From an uncultured Acidimicrobiales bacterium (GTDB taxonomy: Bacteria; Actinomycetota; Acidimicrobiia; Acidimicrobiales; SZUA-35), in the NCBI GenBank assembly GCA_937981915.1, contig CALJMD010000214.1, forward strand, positions 1-46,968: a DNA stretch of 46,968 nt, given 5' to 3'. The notes beneath the pieces were generated by a model that worked only from the letters and a program-made list of their open reading frames with translations, searched no databases and was not told the origin of the DNA. Positions 20,441-29,825 of the stretch are shown piece by piece. The position numbers and the translations under genes were made by a program. Every line of letters begins with the position of its first letter. Position 1 is the first letter of the stretch.

Positions 20441-22732
20441 ATGGCAGTAGAAGGTTCGATTCTAGGAAACGCGGTTCTACGCCGTGAAGATCCGGCCCTG
20501 CTCACTGGAGACGAACTGTACGTGGACGACATCGTCGTCGACGGCATTGGACATGCTTTCTTCGTCCGGTCTCCCTTTGCTCACGCCACGATCACAGCAA
20601 TTGACACCTCGTCGGCCGAGGGCATGCCCGGCGTGGCCGGTGTATGGCACGCAGGCAACCTGACTCTCCCGTCGTTCCAGGGTTTCGCCATGATGCCCGA
20701 GATCTTCAACCGCCCCTGCTTGGCCGAGGGCAAAGTCCGCTGCGTCGGTGACGTAGTAGCGGTCGTCGTGGCCGACACCAGGGAACAAGCCGCTGACGCC
20801 GCTGAGGAAGTCGTGGTCGACTACGATCCGCTTCCCGTTGTGACCGACCCGGAGGCCGCATTGGCCGAGGGCGCCCCGATTCTGTTCGAAGAAGCCGGTG
20901 GAAATCTGTGTTTCCCCACGGCGATTGAGTATGAGGGCGATCCCAACGAGGGAGCGGACCACGTTGCCGAGGTGCGACTGGTCTCACAGCGGCTGGCCGG
21001 CGTTCCGATGGAGCCCAACGGATGCGTCGCCATTCCTGACGGCGACCACATGACCTTGTGGATGTCGAATCAGGCCCCAATCGCTTTGCGAGACGGCGTG
21101 GTCGGCATCTGCGGTATCGACGCCGAGAATCTCAGGGTGGCGGCACCCCCGGCTGTTGGCGGCGGTTTCGGCCCGAAGGCCAGCGGCTACGTGGAGTACT
21201 TCATTACGACCAAGATCGCTCAACAACTCGGCCGTGCCGTCCGCTGGACCGAAGAACGTACCGAGAACATGCTCAACATGGTTCACGGTCGGGCCATGGT
21301 GCTGGATGCAAAGATGGGCTTCACCTCCGATGGCAAGATTGTCGGCATGGATTGCAATGTCGTTGCCGACGCTGGCGCCTATCCGTGCATCGGAGCGATC
21401 CTCACGTTGTTCACCCAGCAAATGATTCAGGGTGTATACACCATCCCGAACATGAAGTTCGACGCCAAAACGGCGGTCACCAACACGGCCGCCATCGGTG
21501 CCTATCGCGGTGCCGGCCGTCCGGAGGCAACGCAGCTTCTCGAGCGGATCTTGGACGTGGCCGCCGACGAGCTCGGCATCGATCCGGCCGAGATCCGACG
21601 CAAGAACTTCATTCAGCCCGATGAGTTCCCGTTCACCACCCACGGTGGTGTGAACTACGACAGCGGAGAGTATGAGAAGTCGCTCGATACGCTTTTGGAA
21701 GCCGCCGATTATCAGTCGCTACTTTCCGAGCAGGCCGCACGGCGAGCCTCCGGCGACACCAAGCAGCTCGGTATCGGTGTCAGCACCTACGTGGAGATCA
21801 CGGCTCCAGCCGGTCTGCACGTTGAGTACGGCGCCGTTTCGGTGGCCGATGACGGGCACATCACCGCCCGGGTTGGTACCAGCGCACACGGCCAGGGACA
21901 TATCACCTCGTTCTCGATGATCGTTGCTGAGCACTTCGGCGTCGAAATGGATGACATCACTGTTCTGCAGTCCGACACCGACGAGATTCCACGAGGCGCC
22001 GGCACTATGGGTTCACGGTCTTTGCAGACCGCGGGTTCCGCTGTATTCGTCGCCTCTGAAACCGTTGTGGCAAAAGCCAAGCAATTGGCGGCCCACATGC
22101 TTGAAGCCAACGAAGCCGACATTGTGACCGGCGCTGGTGGCCTACAGGTGGCCGGCGATCCCGGTTCGGCGATCTCCTGGGGTGACCTGGCCAAGGCAGC
22201 CAACGATGACTCGAAGCGTCCGGGCGGAATGGACGCTGGACTGGCTCACGAACTTGACTTCGATGGCACCGATGCAACGTTCCCGTTCGGAGCTCACATC
22301 AGCCTGGTCGAGGTTGACACCGAGACCGGTGAGGTGAAGATGCTTCGCCACATCGCCGTTGATGACTGCGGCCAGATCCTCAACCCGATGATCGTAACTG
22401 GTCAACAGCACGGCGGTATCGCCCAGGGAGCGGCGCAGGCCCTGTTCGAGATCTGTCACTACGACGACGACGGAAACCTGCTCACCAGCAACTTGATGGA
22501 CTACGGCATCCCGTCGGCGGCCGAGCTGTGCTCGTTCGAAACGTCCAACACCGAGACGCCAAGCCCTCGAAATCCTCTCGGAGCAAAGGGCATTGGCGAA
22601 TCAGGAACCATCGGGTCAACCCCGGCGATTCAAAACGCCGTTATCGACGCCGTTTCGCACCTTGGTATCAAGCACATCGACATGCCGCTCACGTCTCAGA
22701 CCGTATGGCAGGCAATTAACGAGGCCGGATAA
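20441..22732 (+). CDS. Molybdenum hydroxylase large subunit, form II CoxL type (AYRGAGR)
   Basis: GNAVLRREDPALLTGDELYVDDI; GGGFGPKASGYVEYF; GAYRGAGRPEATQLLERI (form II signature rather than AYRCSFR); NPLGAKGIGESGTIGSTPAIQNAV. Confidence 0.93.
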   Translation: MAVEGSILGNAVLRREDPALLTGDELYVDDIVVDGIGHAFFVRSPFAHATITAIDTSSAEGMPGVAGVWHAGNLTLPSFQGFAMMPEIFNRPCLAEGKVRCVGDVVAVVVADTREQAADAAEEVVVDYDPLPVVTDPEAALAEGAPILFEEAGGNLCFPTAIEYEGDPNEGADHVAEVRLVSQRLAGVPMEPNGCVAIPDGDHMTLWMSNQAPIALRDGVVGICGIDAENLRVAAPPAVGGGFGPKASGYVEYFITTKIAQQLGRAVRWTEERTENMLNMVHGRAMVLDAKMGFTSDGKIVGMDCNVVADAGAYPCIGAILTLFTQQMIQGVYTIPNMKFDAKTAVTNTAAIGAYRGAGRPEATQLLERILDVAADELGIDPAEIRRKNFIQPDEFPFTTHGGVNYDSGEYEKSLDTLLEAADYQSLLSEQAARRASGDTKQLGIGVSTYVEITAPAGLHVEYGAVSVADDGHITARVGTSAHGQGHITSFSMIVAEHFGVEMDDITVLQSDTDEIPRGAGTMGSRSLQTAGSAVFVASETVVAKAKQLAAHMLEANEADIVTGAGGLQVAGDPGSAISWGDLAKAANDDSKRPGGMDAGLAHELDFDGTDATFPFGAHISLVEVDTETGEVKMLRHIAVDDCGQILNPMIVTGQQHGGIAQGAAQALFEICHYDDDGNLLTSNLMDYGIPSAAELCSFETSNTETPSPRNPLGAKGIGESGTIGSTPAIQNAVIDAVSHLGIKHIDMPLTSQTVWQAINEAG

Positions 22733-22738
22733 GGCGGT

Positions 22739-22773
22739 GGCCAGGCTACTCCGTCAAACGGAGTAGCCTGGCC
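22739..22773. terminator. Perfect 15-bp inverted repeat, terminator-like without T-tract
   Basis: GGCCAGGCTACTCCG-tcaaa-CGGAGTAGCCTGGCC directly after the coxL-like stop. Confidence 0.65.
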
Positions 22774-22803
22774 TGACCGTCAACCTTCGAGGAAGCCGCC
22801 GCC

Positions 22804-24630
22804 GTGTCTCGAGAACCTGTTTACGTACCGCCCCATCACGATTCGTCGGAGCGTTACGTCTCCGACCCTTGTCCATTGCCGGGGAACTCGGTCGAAGTTG
22901 TAGTCGACGTTGGGACAGAACCCATCGGCCGATCGTGGCTGCGTACCGTTCGCGACGGCGAACAAGAGTGGGTTGAGGGCAAGGAAGACGGCGGTCGGCT
23001 CCGGTTCGAGTTGCCCTGCCACAACAACGCAGTCAACTACCGGTTCCACTTAGAGACGCCGAGTGGACCACGATGGCTCAATGGCCTTGGTCTTATCGAC
23101 TACGACCCTGGTGACGTGCACGATTTCCGTCTGGTCACCACCGGTCGGCCACCGTCATGGGTTGGCGACGGTGTGTGGTACCAGATCTTCCCGGATCGGT
23201 TCGCCACGACGGGCAAGTACCGGTTTGGCGATCAAGACGGTCGAACCGAGGCAGATGGCCATGATGTGTCGTGGGTCAACTGGTCGGAGTGGAGCGATCC
23301 GGTGGCCGACGGTCCAGCAGCGATGCCACAACTGTATGGCGGCGACCTGGACGGCGTCATACAACACATGGACCACATCGCCGGGCTGGGTGTCAAAGGC
23401 ATCTATCTGAACCCGGTCTTCCCGGCTCGGTCAAACCACCGCTACGACGCCTCGACCTTTGACCGCGTCGACCCGTTGCTTGGCGGCGACGAAGCCCTCG
23501 TCCGTCTGTCTAAGGCGGCGCACGATCGTGGTTTGAAGATCATGACGGATCTGACGTTGAACCACACCGGAGACGGTCACGAATGGTTTAAGGCGGCACA
23601 GGCCGATCCTGACAGCGATGAGGCAGACTTCTACTACTTCACCGAACACCCTGATCAGTATGAGTCGTGGCTTGGCGTTTCCAGTCTGCCGAAGCTGGAT
23701 CACGGCTCAGAGGAGCTGCGCCGCCGGTACTACAAGGGCCCCGAGTCGGTGTTGGGCCGTTACCTTCGCGGACCGTTCAACATGGACGGGTGGCGGATCG
23801 ATGTCGCCAACATGACCGGGCGCCTTGGCAGCATCGATATGAACCACGACGTGGCCCGGCAGACCAGGTTGACGATGGACGACATCGACCCCGACCTGTG
23901 GTTGCTCGGCGAGCACTTCTTCGATGCCAGCTTGGACGCCCCTGGCGATGGGTGGCACGGCGTCATGAACTACGCCGGTATCACTCGTCCGGTCGTGTCA
24001 TGGCTGGGCGATTTCACCGCCCTCAGCGCGTTTAACGCCGGACCCGGCCAACCGAACCGGAACGGAATTCAGATGGCGCGGGCGATGGACGTTGTTCGTG
24101 CGTCAATGCCGTGGTCGGTGACCACGGCATCCATGGGGCTGCTGGCATCACACGACACAGCTCGGTGGAGGTCGATGGCGGTCAGCGACGATCTGGCTCT
24201 CGTCGGATTCGGATTGCTGCTCTGTCTGCCGGGAACGCCGACGTTTCTGTACGGCGATGAGATCGGCCTGACCGGTGAGACGTCGGAGAAAGCTCGGTGT
24301 ACGATGCCGTGGGACGAGTCGAGGTGGGACAAACGTTTCGTTGATTGCTACCGCAACATGATCGGACTGCGCAACAGCGAAAAGGCACTGCAGCGTGGCG
24401 GATTCCGGTGGGTGTCGATCGCAGCGGACAATGTCTGCTTTATGAGGGAAACCTCTGACGATCGACTGTTGGTGCGAGCGTCGCGGGCGGCGACCAGCGC
24501 GACAACCATTGGCCTGACTGGAACTGATCGACTCGAGCCGGTGTTGAACGCCGATGGAGTCGACGTTCGGGAGGGCGCTGCTCTACTGCCAGGCGACGGT
24601 CCCACTTTGTCGATTTGGCGCCTTTCTTGA
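22804..24630 (+). CDS. Glycoside hydrolase family 13 (alpha-glucosidase/neopullulanase-like)
   Basis: WYQIFPDRF, GVKGIYLNPVFPARSNHRYDASTFDRVDP, IMTDLTLNHTGDGHEWF, GWRIDVANMTG, LLGEHFFDA, LLASHDTARWRS, GTPTFLYGDEIGLTG. GTG start. Confidence 0.92.
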   Translation: MSREPVYVPPHHDSSERYVSDPCPLPGNSVEVVVDVGTEPIGRSWLRTVRDGEQEWVEGKEDGGRLRFELPCHNNAVNYRFHLETPSGPRWLNGLGLIDYDPGDVHDFRLVTTGRPPSWVGDGVWYQIFPDRFATTGKYRFGDQDGRTEADGHDVSWVNWSEWSDPVADGPAAMPQLYGGDLDGVIQHMDHIAGLGVKGIYLNPVFPARSNHRYDASTFDRVDPLLGGDEALVRLSKAAHDRGLKIMTDLTLNHTGDGHEWFKAAQADPDSDEADFYYFTEHPDQYESWLGVSSLPKLDHGSEELRRRYYKGPESVLGRYLRGPFNMDGWRIDVANMTGRLGSIDMNHDVARQTRLTMDDIDPDLWLLGEHFFDASLDAPGDGWHGVMNYAGITRPVVSWLGDFTALSAFNAGPGQPNRNGIQMARAMDVVRASMPWSVTTASMGLLASHDTARWRSMAVSDDLALVGFGLLLCLPGTPTFLYGDEIGLTGETSEKARCTMPWDESRWDKRFVDCYRNMIGLRNSEKALQRGGFRWVSIAADNVCFMRETSDDRLLVRASRAATSATTIGLTGTDRLEPVLNADGVDVREGAALLPGDGPTLSIWRLS

Positions 24631-24724
24631 AGCTCTGATCTGTTACTCGATCGCCTCTTGTTGGTGCCGCTACGGTTGAGGCCATGACGCCCGACATCGC
24701 TAGGGGAGAAGGTTGGCCCGCTGC

Positions 24725-25357
24725 ATGACGGTGGCCGGAGCGCTCCTCGCCGCCGGTCAGGGTCGACGGTTTCTTGAATCACTGGCCGATGAAGCTGACC
24801 CGTTTCCCGCACCAACTTCGGCTTCACACAAGCTGCTGGTCGAGTTCCGTGGTCGGCCGCTCGGGGCATGGGCGGTTGAGGCGCTAGTGGAGGCGGATCT
24901 TGATCAGACCTACGTTGTCACGGGCTCGGTGGACCTTAAGCCGGTTTTCGATTGGTTGGAGCGCAACAGACCTCAACTGAACCTGTCGGCCGTGACCGTT
25001 GTCCACAACGACCGGTGGGAGGACGGGCAGGCCACGTCGGTAGGAGTAGCCCTGGACCGGGCGGCCGCCGATGGCCACGAGGCAGTGGTGATCGGACTAG
25101 CCGATCAACCTCTCGTTCCGGCGTCAGCGTGGACGACGGTGGCCGGCTCCGATGGCCTCTTGGTGGTGGCAACGTTCGATGACGTGCCACGACCGCCGGT
25201 CAAATTGCACCACACCATCTGGTCCAAAGTGTCAAGAGAGGGCGATGCCGGTGCCCGATCCGTCATTCGACAGCATCCGGAGCTCGTTTCTCAGGTACGG
25301 TGCTTGGGTAACCCTGTAGATATCGACACAGTGAAGGATTTGCGGGCATGGAGCTGA
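24725..25357 (+). CDS. Molybdenum cofactor nucleotidyltransferase (MocA-like NTP transferase)
   Basis: VAGALLAAGQGRRFLES...HKLLVEFRGRPLGAWAVEAL; AVVIGLADQPLVPASAW; adjacent to coxG. Confidence 0.85.
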   Translation: MTVAGALLAAGQGRRFLESLADEADPFPAPTSASHKLLVEFRGRPLGAWAVEALVEADLDQTYVVTGSVDLKPVFDWLERNRPQLNLSAVTVVHNDRWEDGQATSVGVALDRAAADGHEAVVIGLADQPLVPASAWTTVAGSDGLLVVATFDDVPRPPVKLHHTIWSKVSREGDAGARSVIRQHPELVSQVRCLGNPVDIDTVKDLRAWS

Positions 25358-26091
25358 CAAACGACTTTGTAATCGAACGGAACATCGAGGAGACCTGGAA
25401 GATCCTCAACGATCTTGAGTTCATCGCCCCGTGTATGCCGGGCGCCCAGCTAACCGAGATCGAAGGCGACGAATACCGTGGCTTGGTGAAGATCAAGGTC
25501 GGTCCGATTTCCGCCAACTACAAGGGCAAAGCATCGTTCGTCGAACAAGACGCCACGAACCACGTCGCCAGGCTCAAAGCAGAGGGTCGCGACCCTCGCC
25601 AAGGCAATGCCAACGCCATGGTGACGGCCACCATGGAAGAGCTCGCTGCTGAGCAGACCAAGGTGACAATTCACACCGATCTTGGTCTCACCGGCAAGAT
25701 TGCCAGTTTCGGTCGAGGCGCCATCGAAGATGTTTCCAAGAAGATTCTCGGGCAGTTCACCGACAACCTTCGTGACAAACTGGCAGCCGAGGGCGAACCT
25801 GCGTCAGCGACAGCCGCTCAGGCGTCGTCGACTGAAGCCCCGGTGGATGCGGCAACCGCAGCACCAACGGCAGCGGCCGCCCCACAGGCTGACTCAAGTC
25901 CGGCGCCGGCGGCAGCGGCATCAACCCCGGCAGCTGCCGAGTCAACCGGCGTGCGCAAGATCGAAAGCCCAGAAGCTGAAGCTGTTGACCTGTTGGATGT
26001 GGCCGGTGGAGCCGCCGCCAAACGGTTCATTCCTGCCGCTGGTGGAGCCGCCCTGTTGGCTGCCATCATTTGGTGGATCGTCAACCGCTGA
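25348..26091 (+). CDS. coxG: CoxG-like SRPBCC protein with Ala/Pro-rich linker and C-terminal TM
   Basis: MELTNDFVIERNIEETWKILNDLEFIAPCMPGAQLTEIEGDEYRGLVKIKVGPISANYKGKASF; Ala/Pro-rich tail and FIPAAGGAALLAAIIWWIVNR. Confidence 0.9.
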   Translation: MELTNDFVIERNIEETWKILNDLEFIAPCMPGAQLTEIEGDEYRGLVKIKVGPISANYKGKASFVEQDATNHVARLKAEGRDPRQGNANAMVTATMEELAAEQTKVTIHTDLGLTGKIASFGRGAIEDVSKKILGQFTDNLRDKLAAEGEPASATAAQASSTEAPVDAATAAPTAAAAPQADSSPAPAAAASTPAAAESTGVRKIESPEAEAVDLLDVAGGAAAKRFIPAAGGAALLAAIIWWIVNR

Positions 26092-26118
26092 TCGTCTCTG
26101 CTCGGCTACCCGAGGTGA

Positions 26119-26619
26119 GTGACGTTGACCAAGCCTGAGCGTGTCTCGGTTTCCCGCGACTCTGAGACGGACGAACGCGTGGCCGAGCTGCTCGGGCGGC
26201 GACCGCAGGGAGCCTACGAGATTGTTGTTTCTCGACTAGATGGTTCCCCGGTCGTGCTGGCCAACCATCCGTTGTTGGACGACGGTCGGCCGATGCCAAC
26301 CCGCTTTTGGCTGATCGATCCGAAGTTGAACAAGGCAATCGGACGCCTCGAAGCCTTGGGCGGCGTGAAGACGGCGGAACGCATCGTCGACCCTGCTGAG
26401 CTTCGCCAGACTCACGACGCCTACGCACAGGAACGCACGACGCTGATTCCTGAAGACCACTTGGGACCTGCGCCGTCCGGCGGCGTTGGTGGGACCAGGC
26501 AGGGTGTCAAGTGCCTCCACGCACACTACGCCAATTTTCTAGCCGGACGATCCGACCCGGTGGGCTTGTGGGTGCATCAACGTCTTGAGGAGTCGGGGGA
26601 GCAGTTCACCGATGCCTGA
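26119..26619 (+). CDS. DUF501 domain protein
   Basis: VAELLGRRPQGAYEIVVSR..GSPVVLANHPLLDDGRPMPTRFWLIDPKLNKAIGRLEALGGVK; GGVGGTRQGVKCLHAHYANFLAG. Confidence 0.9.
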   Translation: MTLTKPERVSVSRDSETDERVAELLGRRPQGAYEIVVSRLDGSPVVLANHPLLDDGRPMPTRFWLIDPKLNKAIGRLEALGGVKTAERIVDPAELRQTHDAYAQERTTLIPEDHLGPAPSGGVGGTRQGVKCLHAHYANFLAGRSDPVGLWVHQRLEESGEQFTDA

Positions 26620-27598
26620 GGCCGAGCGGCCATGGTTCGTCGAGATCGGCTCGGGGTCGATGAAGTGGCGGATCCCGTCGGATGACGTCGGCGGCGGTGA
26701 ATCCGCTATGGAGCGCCACAGCTGCGAGATTGGACTGTCGGCGGGGTTGGGCGCTGACGGCGGATTGTCTGCCGACTCGATAGCCAGGTTGGACACTGCG
26801 CTGTCGGACCTGGGCACGTCCACGGCAGGTCGCGGGCTCGGCTTACCGGTTGTGGTCGCCAGTGAAGCGCTCCGGCGCGCCGCCAGCGATCAGAGTACGG
26901 TCACAGATCTTGTCTCGCGACATCTTGGCGCACAACTGGAAATCCTGTCGGGAGCCGAAGAAGGGGCGTTGGCGTTAACGGCCGTCCGATCACAGCGTGA
27001 ACCGTCAGATGCACCTCTCACGGTTGTCGATGTAGGGGCGGCGTCGACGGAGCTGGTGGCAGGTGGCGGTAGTTCGACCGATACTGTCGCAGAAGATCAC
27101 GTTTCTTCGTTTTCCATGCCGCTGGGAGGTCGTAGTTTGGCCGCCCAGTACCTCGAGTCTGACCCGCCAGACCCCCGAGAGTTGTCAGCTGCACTATCGG
27201 TGGTCGAACTACATCTCGACGACGTCCGGCGAGAACACAGCGACCTGGCCCACGCTTTGACCTCCGGCACCGTTGTGGGGTTGGGGGCGTGTGTCCAAAT
27301 TGCTGCCGTGGAGATCGGCGTGGATATTGCCGATGGCCCCGAGCCGGTAGCCGGGTACGTGCTGACCCATGAGGCGGCCGAAGAGATTTTTCGGGTACTG
27401 GCAACCGAGTCCAAAGCGGATCGGCTGCACAACCCGGGCCTGCTGGCCCATCACGTGGACGGTGTAGTCGGCGCTCTTTGCATAGTCGTTGAACTCTTTC
27501 GTCAGTTCGCCATCGAAAGCCTTGAGATCTCGACCGTCGACGTGGTTGACGGACTGGCCGTCGGCCACTTCCCAGGCGACGCTAAGATCGGGCTGTGA
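26612..27598 (+). CDS. Ppx/GppA phosphatase family protein
   Basis: FVEIGSGSMKWRI; VVASEALRRA; EILSGAEEGALALTAVRS; TVVDVGAASTELVAGG. Follows the DUF501 gene, a common actinobacterial arrangement. ATG at 26612 overlaps the DUF501 gene. Confidence 0.85.
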   Translation: MPEAERPWFVEIGSGSMKWRIPSDDVGGGESAMERHSCEIGLSAGLGADGGLSADSIARLDTALSDLGTSTAGRGLGLPVVVASEALRRAASDQSTVTDLVSRHLGAQLEILSGAEEGALALTAVRSQREPSDAPLTVVDVGAASTELVAGGGSSTDTVAEDHVSSFSMPLGGRSLAAQYLESDPPDPRELSAALSVVELHLDDVRREHSDLAHALTSGTVVGLGACVQIAAVEIGVDIADGPEPVAGYVLTHEAAEEIFRVLATESKADRLHNPGLLAHHVDGVVGALCIVVELFRQFAIESLEISTVDVVDGLAVGHFPGDAKIGL

Positions 27599-28185
27599 CT
27601 CGCAGTCTCCTGGGCAGAAGAATCCTGCTCCGGCCACTAAAGCCGGAGGACTTCTGGAGGTGGCAGGAAGTTCGGCGACGAAACGCCGATTGGCTGATCA
27701 AGTGGGAGCCGTCGCGCCCAGCGGGTTCTCCCGATCCGGTTGAGGACCGCAGCGCCTTCGCCCTGAGGTGCCATGCCCGCGACCGGGAATGGCAAATGGG
27801 GACCGGTTACGGGTTCGGGATCTTCATCGGCGGGGTCTTCAGCGGTGAGGTGAACGTCAACGCGGTACAACGAGGCCCGTTCCAGAGCGCCTACCTCGGC
27901 TACTGGATCGATGAGCAGCAGGCCGGCAACAGCTATGTACCTGAGGCAGTGGTTGCAGTACTCAAATTCGCTTTCGAGGAACTGAAATTGCACCGGGTGC
28001 AGATCTCGATCGTGCCTCGCAATAGTGCATCACTGCGCGTAGTCGAAAAACTAACGCTTCGAAACGAAGGGGTGGCACAGCGCTACCTCGAGATAAACGG
28101 GATCTGGGAAGATCATGTCCGCTTTGCTATCACCGCTGAGGAGTGGACAGAAAGAAGCCAGGAACTGACCACGTCCTGGCTGTAA
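27595..28185 (+). CDS. GNAT family (RimJ/RimL-like) N-acetyltransferase
   Basis: ILLRPLKPEDFWRWQEVRRRNADWLIKWEP...SAYLGYWIDEQQAGNSYVPEAVVAVLKFAFEELKLHRVQISIVPRNSASLRVVEKLTLRNEGVAQRYLEING. Confidence 0.92.
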   Translation: MTRSLLGRRILLRPLKPEDFWRWQEVRRRNADWLIKWEPSRPAGSPDPVEDRSAFALRCHARDREWQMGTGYGFGIFIGGVFSGEVNVNAVQRGPFQSAYLGYWIDEQQAGNSYVPEAVVAVLKFAFEELKLHRVQISIVPRNSASLRVVEKLTLRNEGVAQRYLEINGIWEDHVRFAITAEEWTERSQELTTSWL

Positions 28186-28212
28186 GGTCGCAGCACTCGC
28201 TCGCTTGGCGGA

Positions 28213-28965
28213 CTAGCGAGACGAAATCTTCGACTTGAGCTTGGCCAGTTTCTCGGCAAAGACAGGTTGACGAGTGGACCAGACCTGAGGGCCCAGCTCG
28301 GTGTGAACCGCGGCGCGTTGTGTGGTTGCCGTTCGGATGTCCTGCATCGTTCGCTTGGTGGTGATCACGAGGTCTCTGGGCGCCCGACCTGCACCTTCGG
28401 CCATCGTCTGGGCGGCATCGAGCAGCTCATCGTCAGCGTACACCTGATGGGCCAGTCCGACCCGAGCCGCCTCCGTCCCGTCCATGATCTGGCTGAAGAG
28501 TATGGCGGCGGCTGCTGCTTGTGGCCCACAAATGTTCTGGAACATCCAGGTGTGTCCTCCACCTGGATGGAGACCTAAGTTTAAGAAACGGTCGTCGAAG
28601 CGGGCCGACACCCCGGCCAGACGAACGTCGCATATTAAGGCCAGGTTCATACCGGCGCCTACTGCGGCGCCGTTCACAGCGGCGATGGTGGGGAGAGGCG
28701 AGCGGCCGACCCGAAGGAAGCCCTCATAGATGGCCAGCAGACCTTCCTCTGCGGAGTCGCCGAGATGCGACAGGTCGGCGCCGGCGCAAAAGGCGGGAGC
28801 CGCTCCGGTAATCACTATTGAATGGACATCTTGATTGGCTTCGAGAGAGTCGAACGCTTCACTCAGCTCGTCACACATCTCCAACGTCACGGCGTTGCGC
28901 CGATCGGGGTCGTTCAGTGTGACTGTCGCCACTCGTTCTCGAATCTCCACATCTACCAGGCTCAT
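28213..28965 (-). CDS. Enoyl-CoA hydratase/isomerase family protein
   Basis: MSLVDVEIRERVATVTLNDPDRRNAVTLEM; VITGAAPAFCAGADLSHL; AAVNGAAVGAGMNLALICDVRLA. ATG at 28965 preferred over the ORF-track start at 29160. Confidence 0.92.
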   Translation of the reverse strand: MSLVDVEIRERVATVTLNDPDRRNAVTLEMCDELSEAFDSLEANQDVHSIVITGAAPAFCAGADLSHLGDSAEEGLLAIYEGFLRVGRSPLPTIAAVNGAAVGAGMNLALICDVRLAGVSARFDDRFLNLGLHPGGGHTWMFQNICGPQAAAAAILFSQIMDGTEAARVGLAHQVYADDELLDAAQTMAEGAGRAPRDLVITTKRTMQDIRTATTQRAAVHTELGPQVWSTRQPVFAEKLAKLKSKISSR

Positions 28966-29063
28966 GGCGACAGTCTGGCACCTGGGTTGGAGCGAGAGCC
29001 ATACCGTTCTCCAAAACGACATGTGGTCGACGATGCATGCCCTTTTCGTTCTACCATTGAGAT

Positions 29064-29825
29064 ATGAATGCGAGTGAGTCGTCGCTGTCGGCGACTCTTG
29101 TGCTGGCGTCGGGTTCGCCGCGACGTATGGAGCTCCTTCGTAATCTGGGCATCGTGCCATTTCGGTTTCCGACCGATATTGACGAGACGCCGCAGCCGGG
29201 AGAGTCGTCCGCCGCGCTCGTGGAGCGTTTGGCTCGCGGCAAGGCGGAGGCGGGTTGGCTTGCTCGCAATCAGCTGGAGATCGACCCTGACGAACTCGTG
29301 GTTGTCCTCGCTGCCGACACCGTTGTCGACATCCACGGTGAGACGCTGGGTAAACCGGACTCTGCTGCCGATGCCAAGAAGATGTTGTTGAAACTGTCCG
29401 GCGCCGATCACAAGGTGTTTACCGGCACGGCGGTGAAAGTTGGAGACGACTTATTCTCCACGGTGACGCAAACAACGGTGCGGTTCCGCTCTCTCGAGCC
29501 TGAGGACATCAGCTGGTATGTGGCTACCGAGGAGCCGATGGACAAGGCCGGGGCCTATGGCATCCAGGGCAAGGGATCGATTTTCGTTGAAGGAATTATT
29601 GGGAGTTACGACAACGTCGTCGGCCTACCGGTTGTCAGCGTTGATCGACTTCTTCGACAAGCCGGACTGTCGATTCCGCAGTTGGCGTCGGCGATAGGTG
29701 ACCAACTGGTACCTCCTGTTGGCTTGGTCGATCTCAGCCCGACACCGGATGTGCCGGTATCCCTGGATTTGATTGCTCCGGTCGCTAACGACGGCGAAGC
29801 CACCTCCGAAGTTGCCGCGCCATGA
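29064..29825 (+). CDS. maf: Maf-family nucleotide pyrophosphatase with C-terminal extension
   Basis: LVLASGSPRRMELLRNLGI; LAADTVVDIHGETLGKP; HKVFTGTAV; YVATEEPMDKAGAYGIQGKGSIFVEGIIGSYDNVVGLPV. Confidence 0.93.
   Translation: MNASESSLSATLVLASGSPRRMELLRNLGIVPFRFPTDIDETPQPGESSAALVERLARGKAEAGWLARNQLEIDPDELVVVLAADTVVDIHGETLGKPDSAADAKKMLLKLSGADHKVFTGTAVKVGDDLFSTVTQTTVRFRSLEPEDISWYVATEEPMDKAGAYGIQGKGSIFVEGIIGSYDNVVGLPVVSVDRLLRQAGLSIPQLASAIGDQLVPPVGLVDLSPTPDVPVSLDLIAPVANDGEATSEVAAP

Noticed and set aside
20984-21643. 219-aa minus-strand ORF (and the 188-aa plus ORF at 21058..21624)
   Set aside because: Both overlap the coxL-like gene, whose motifs are clear in its own frame.
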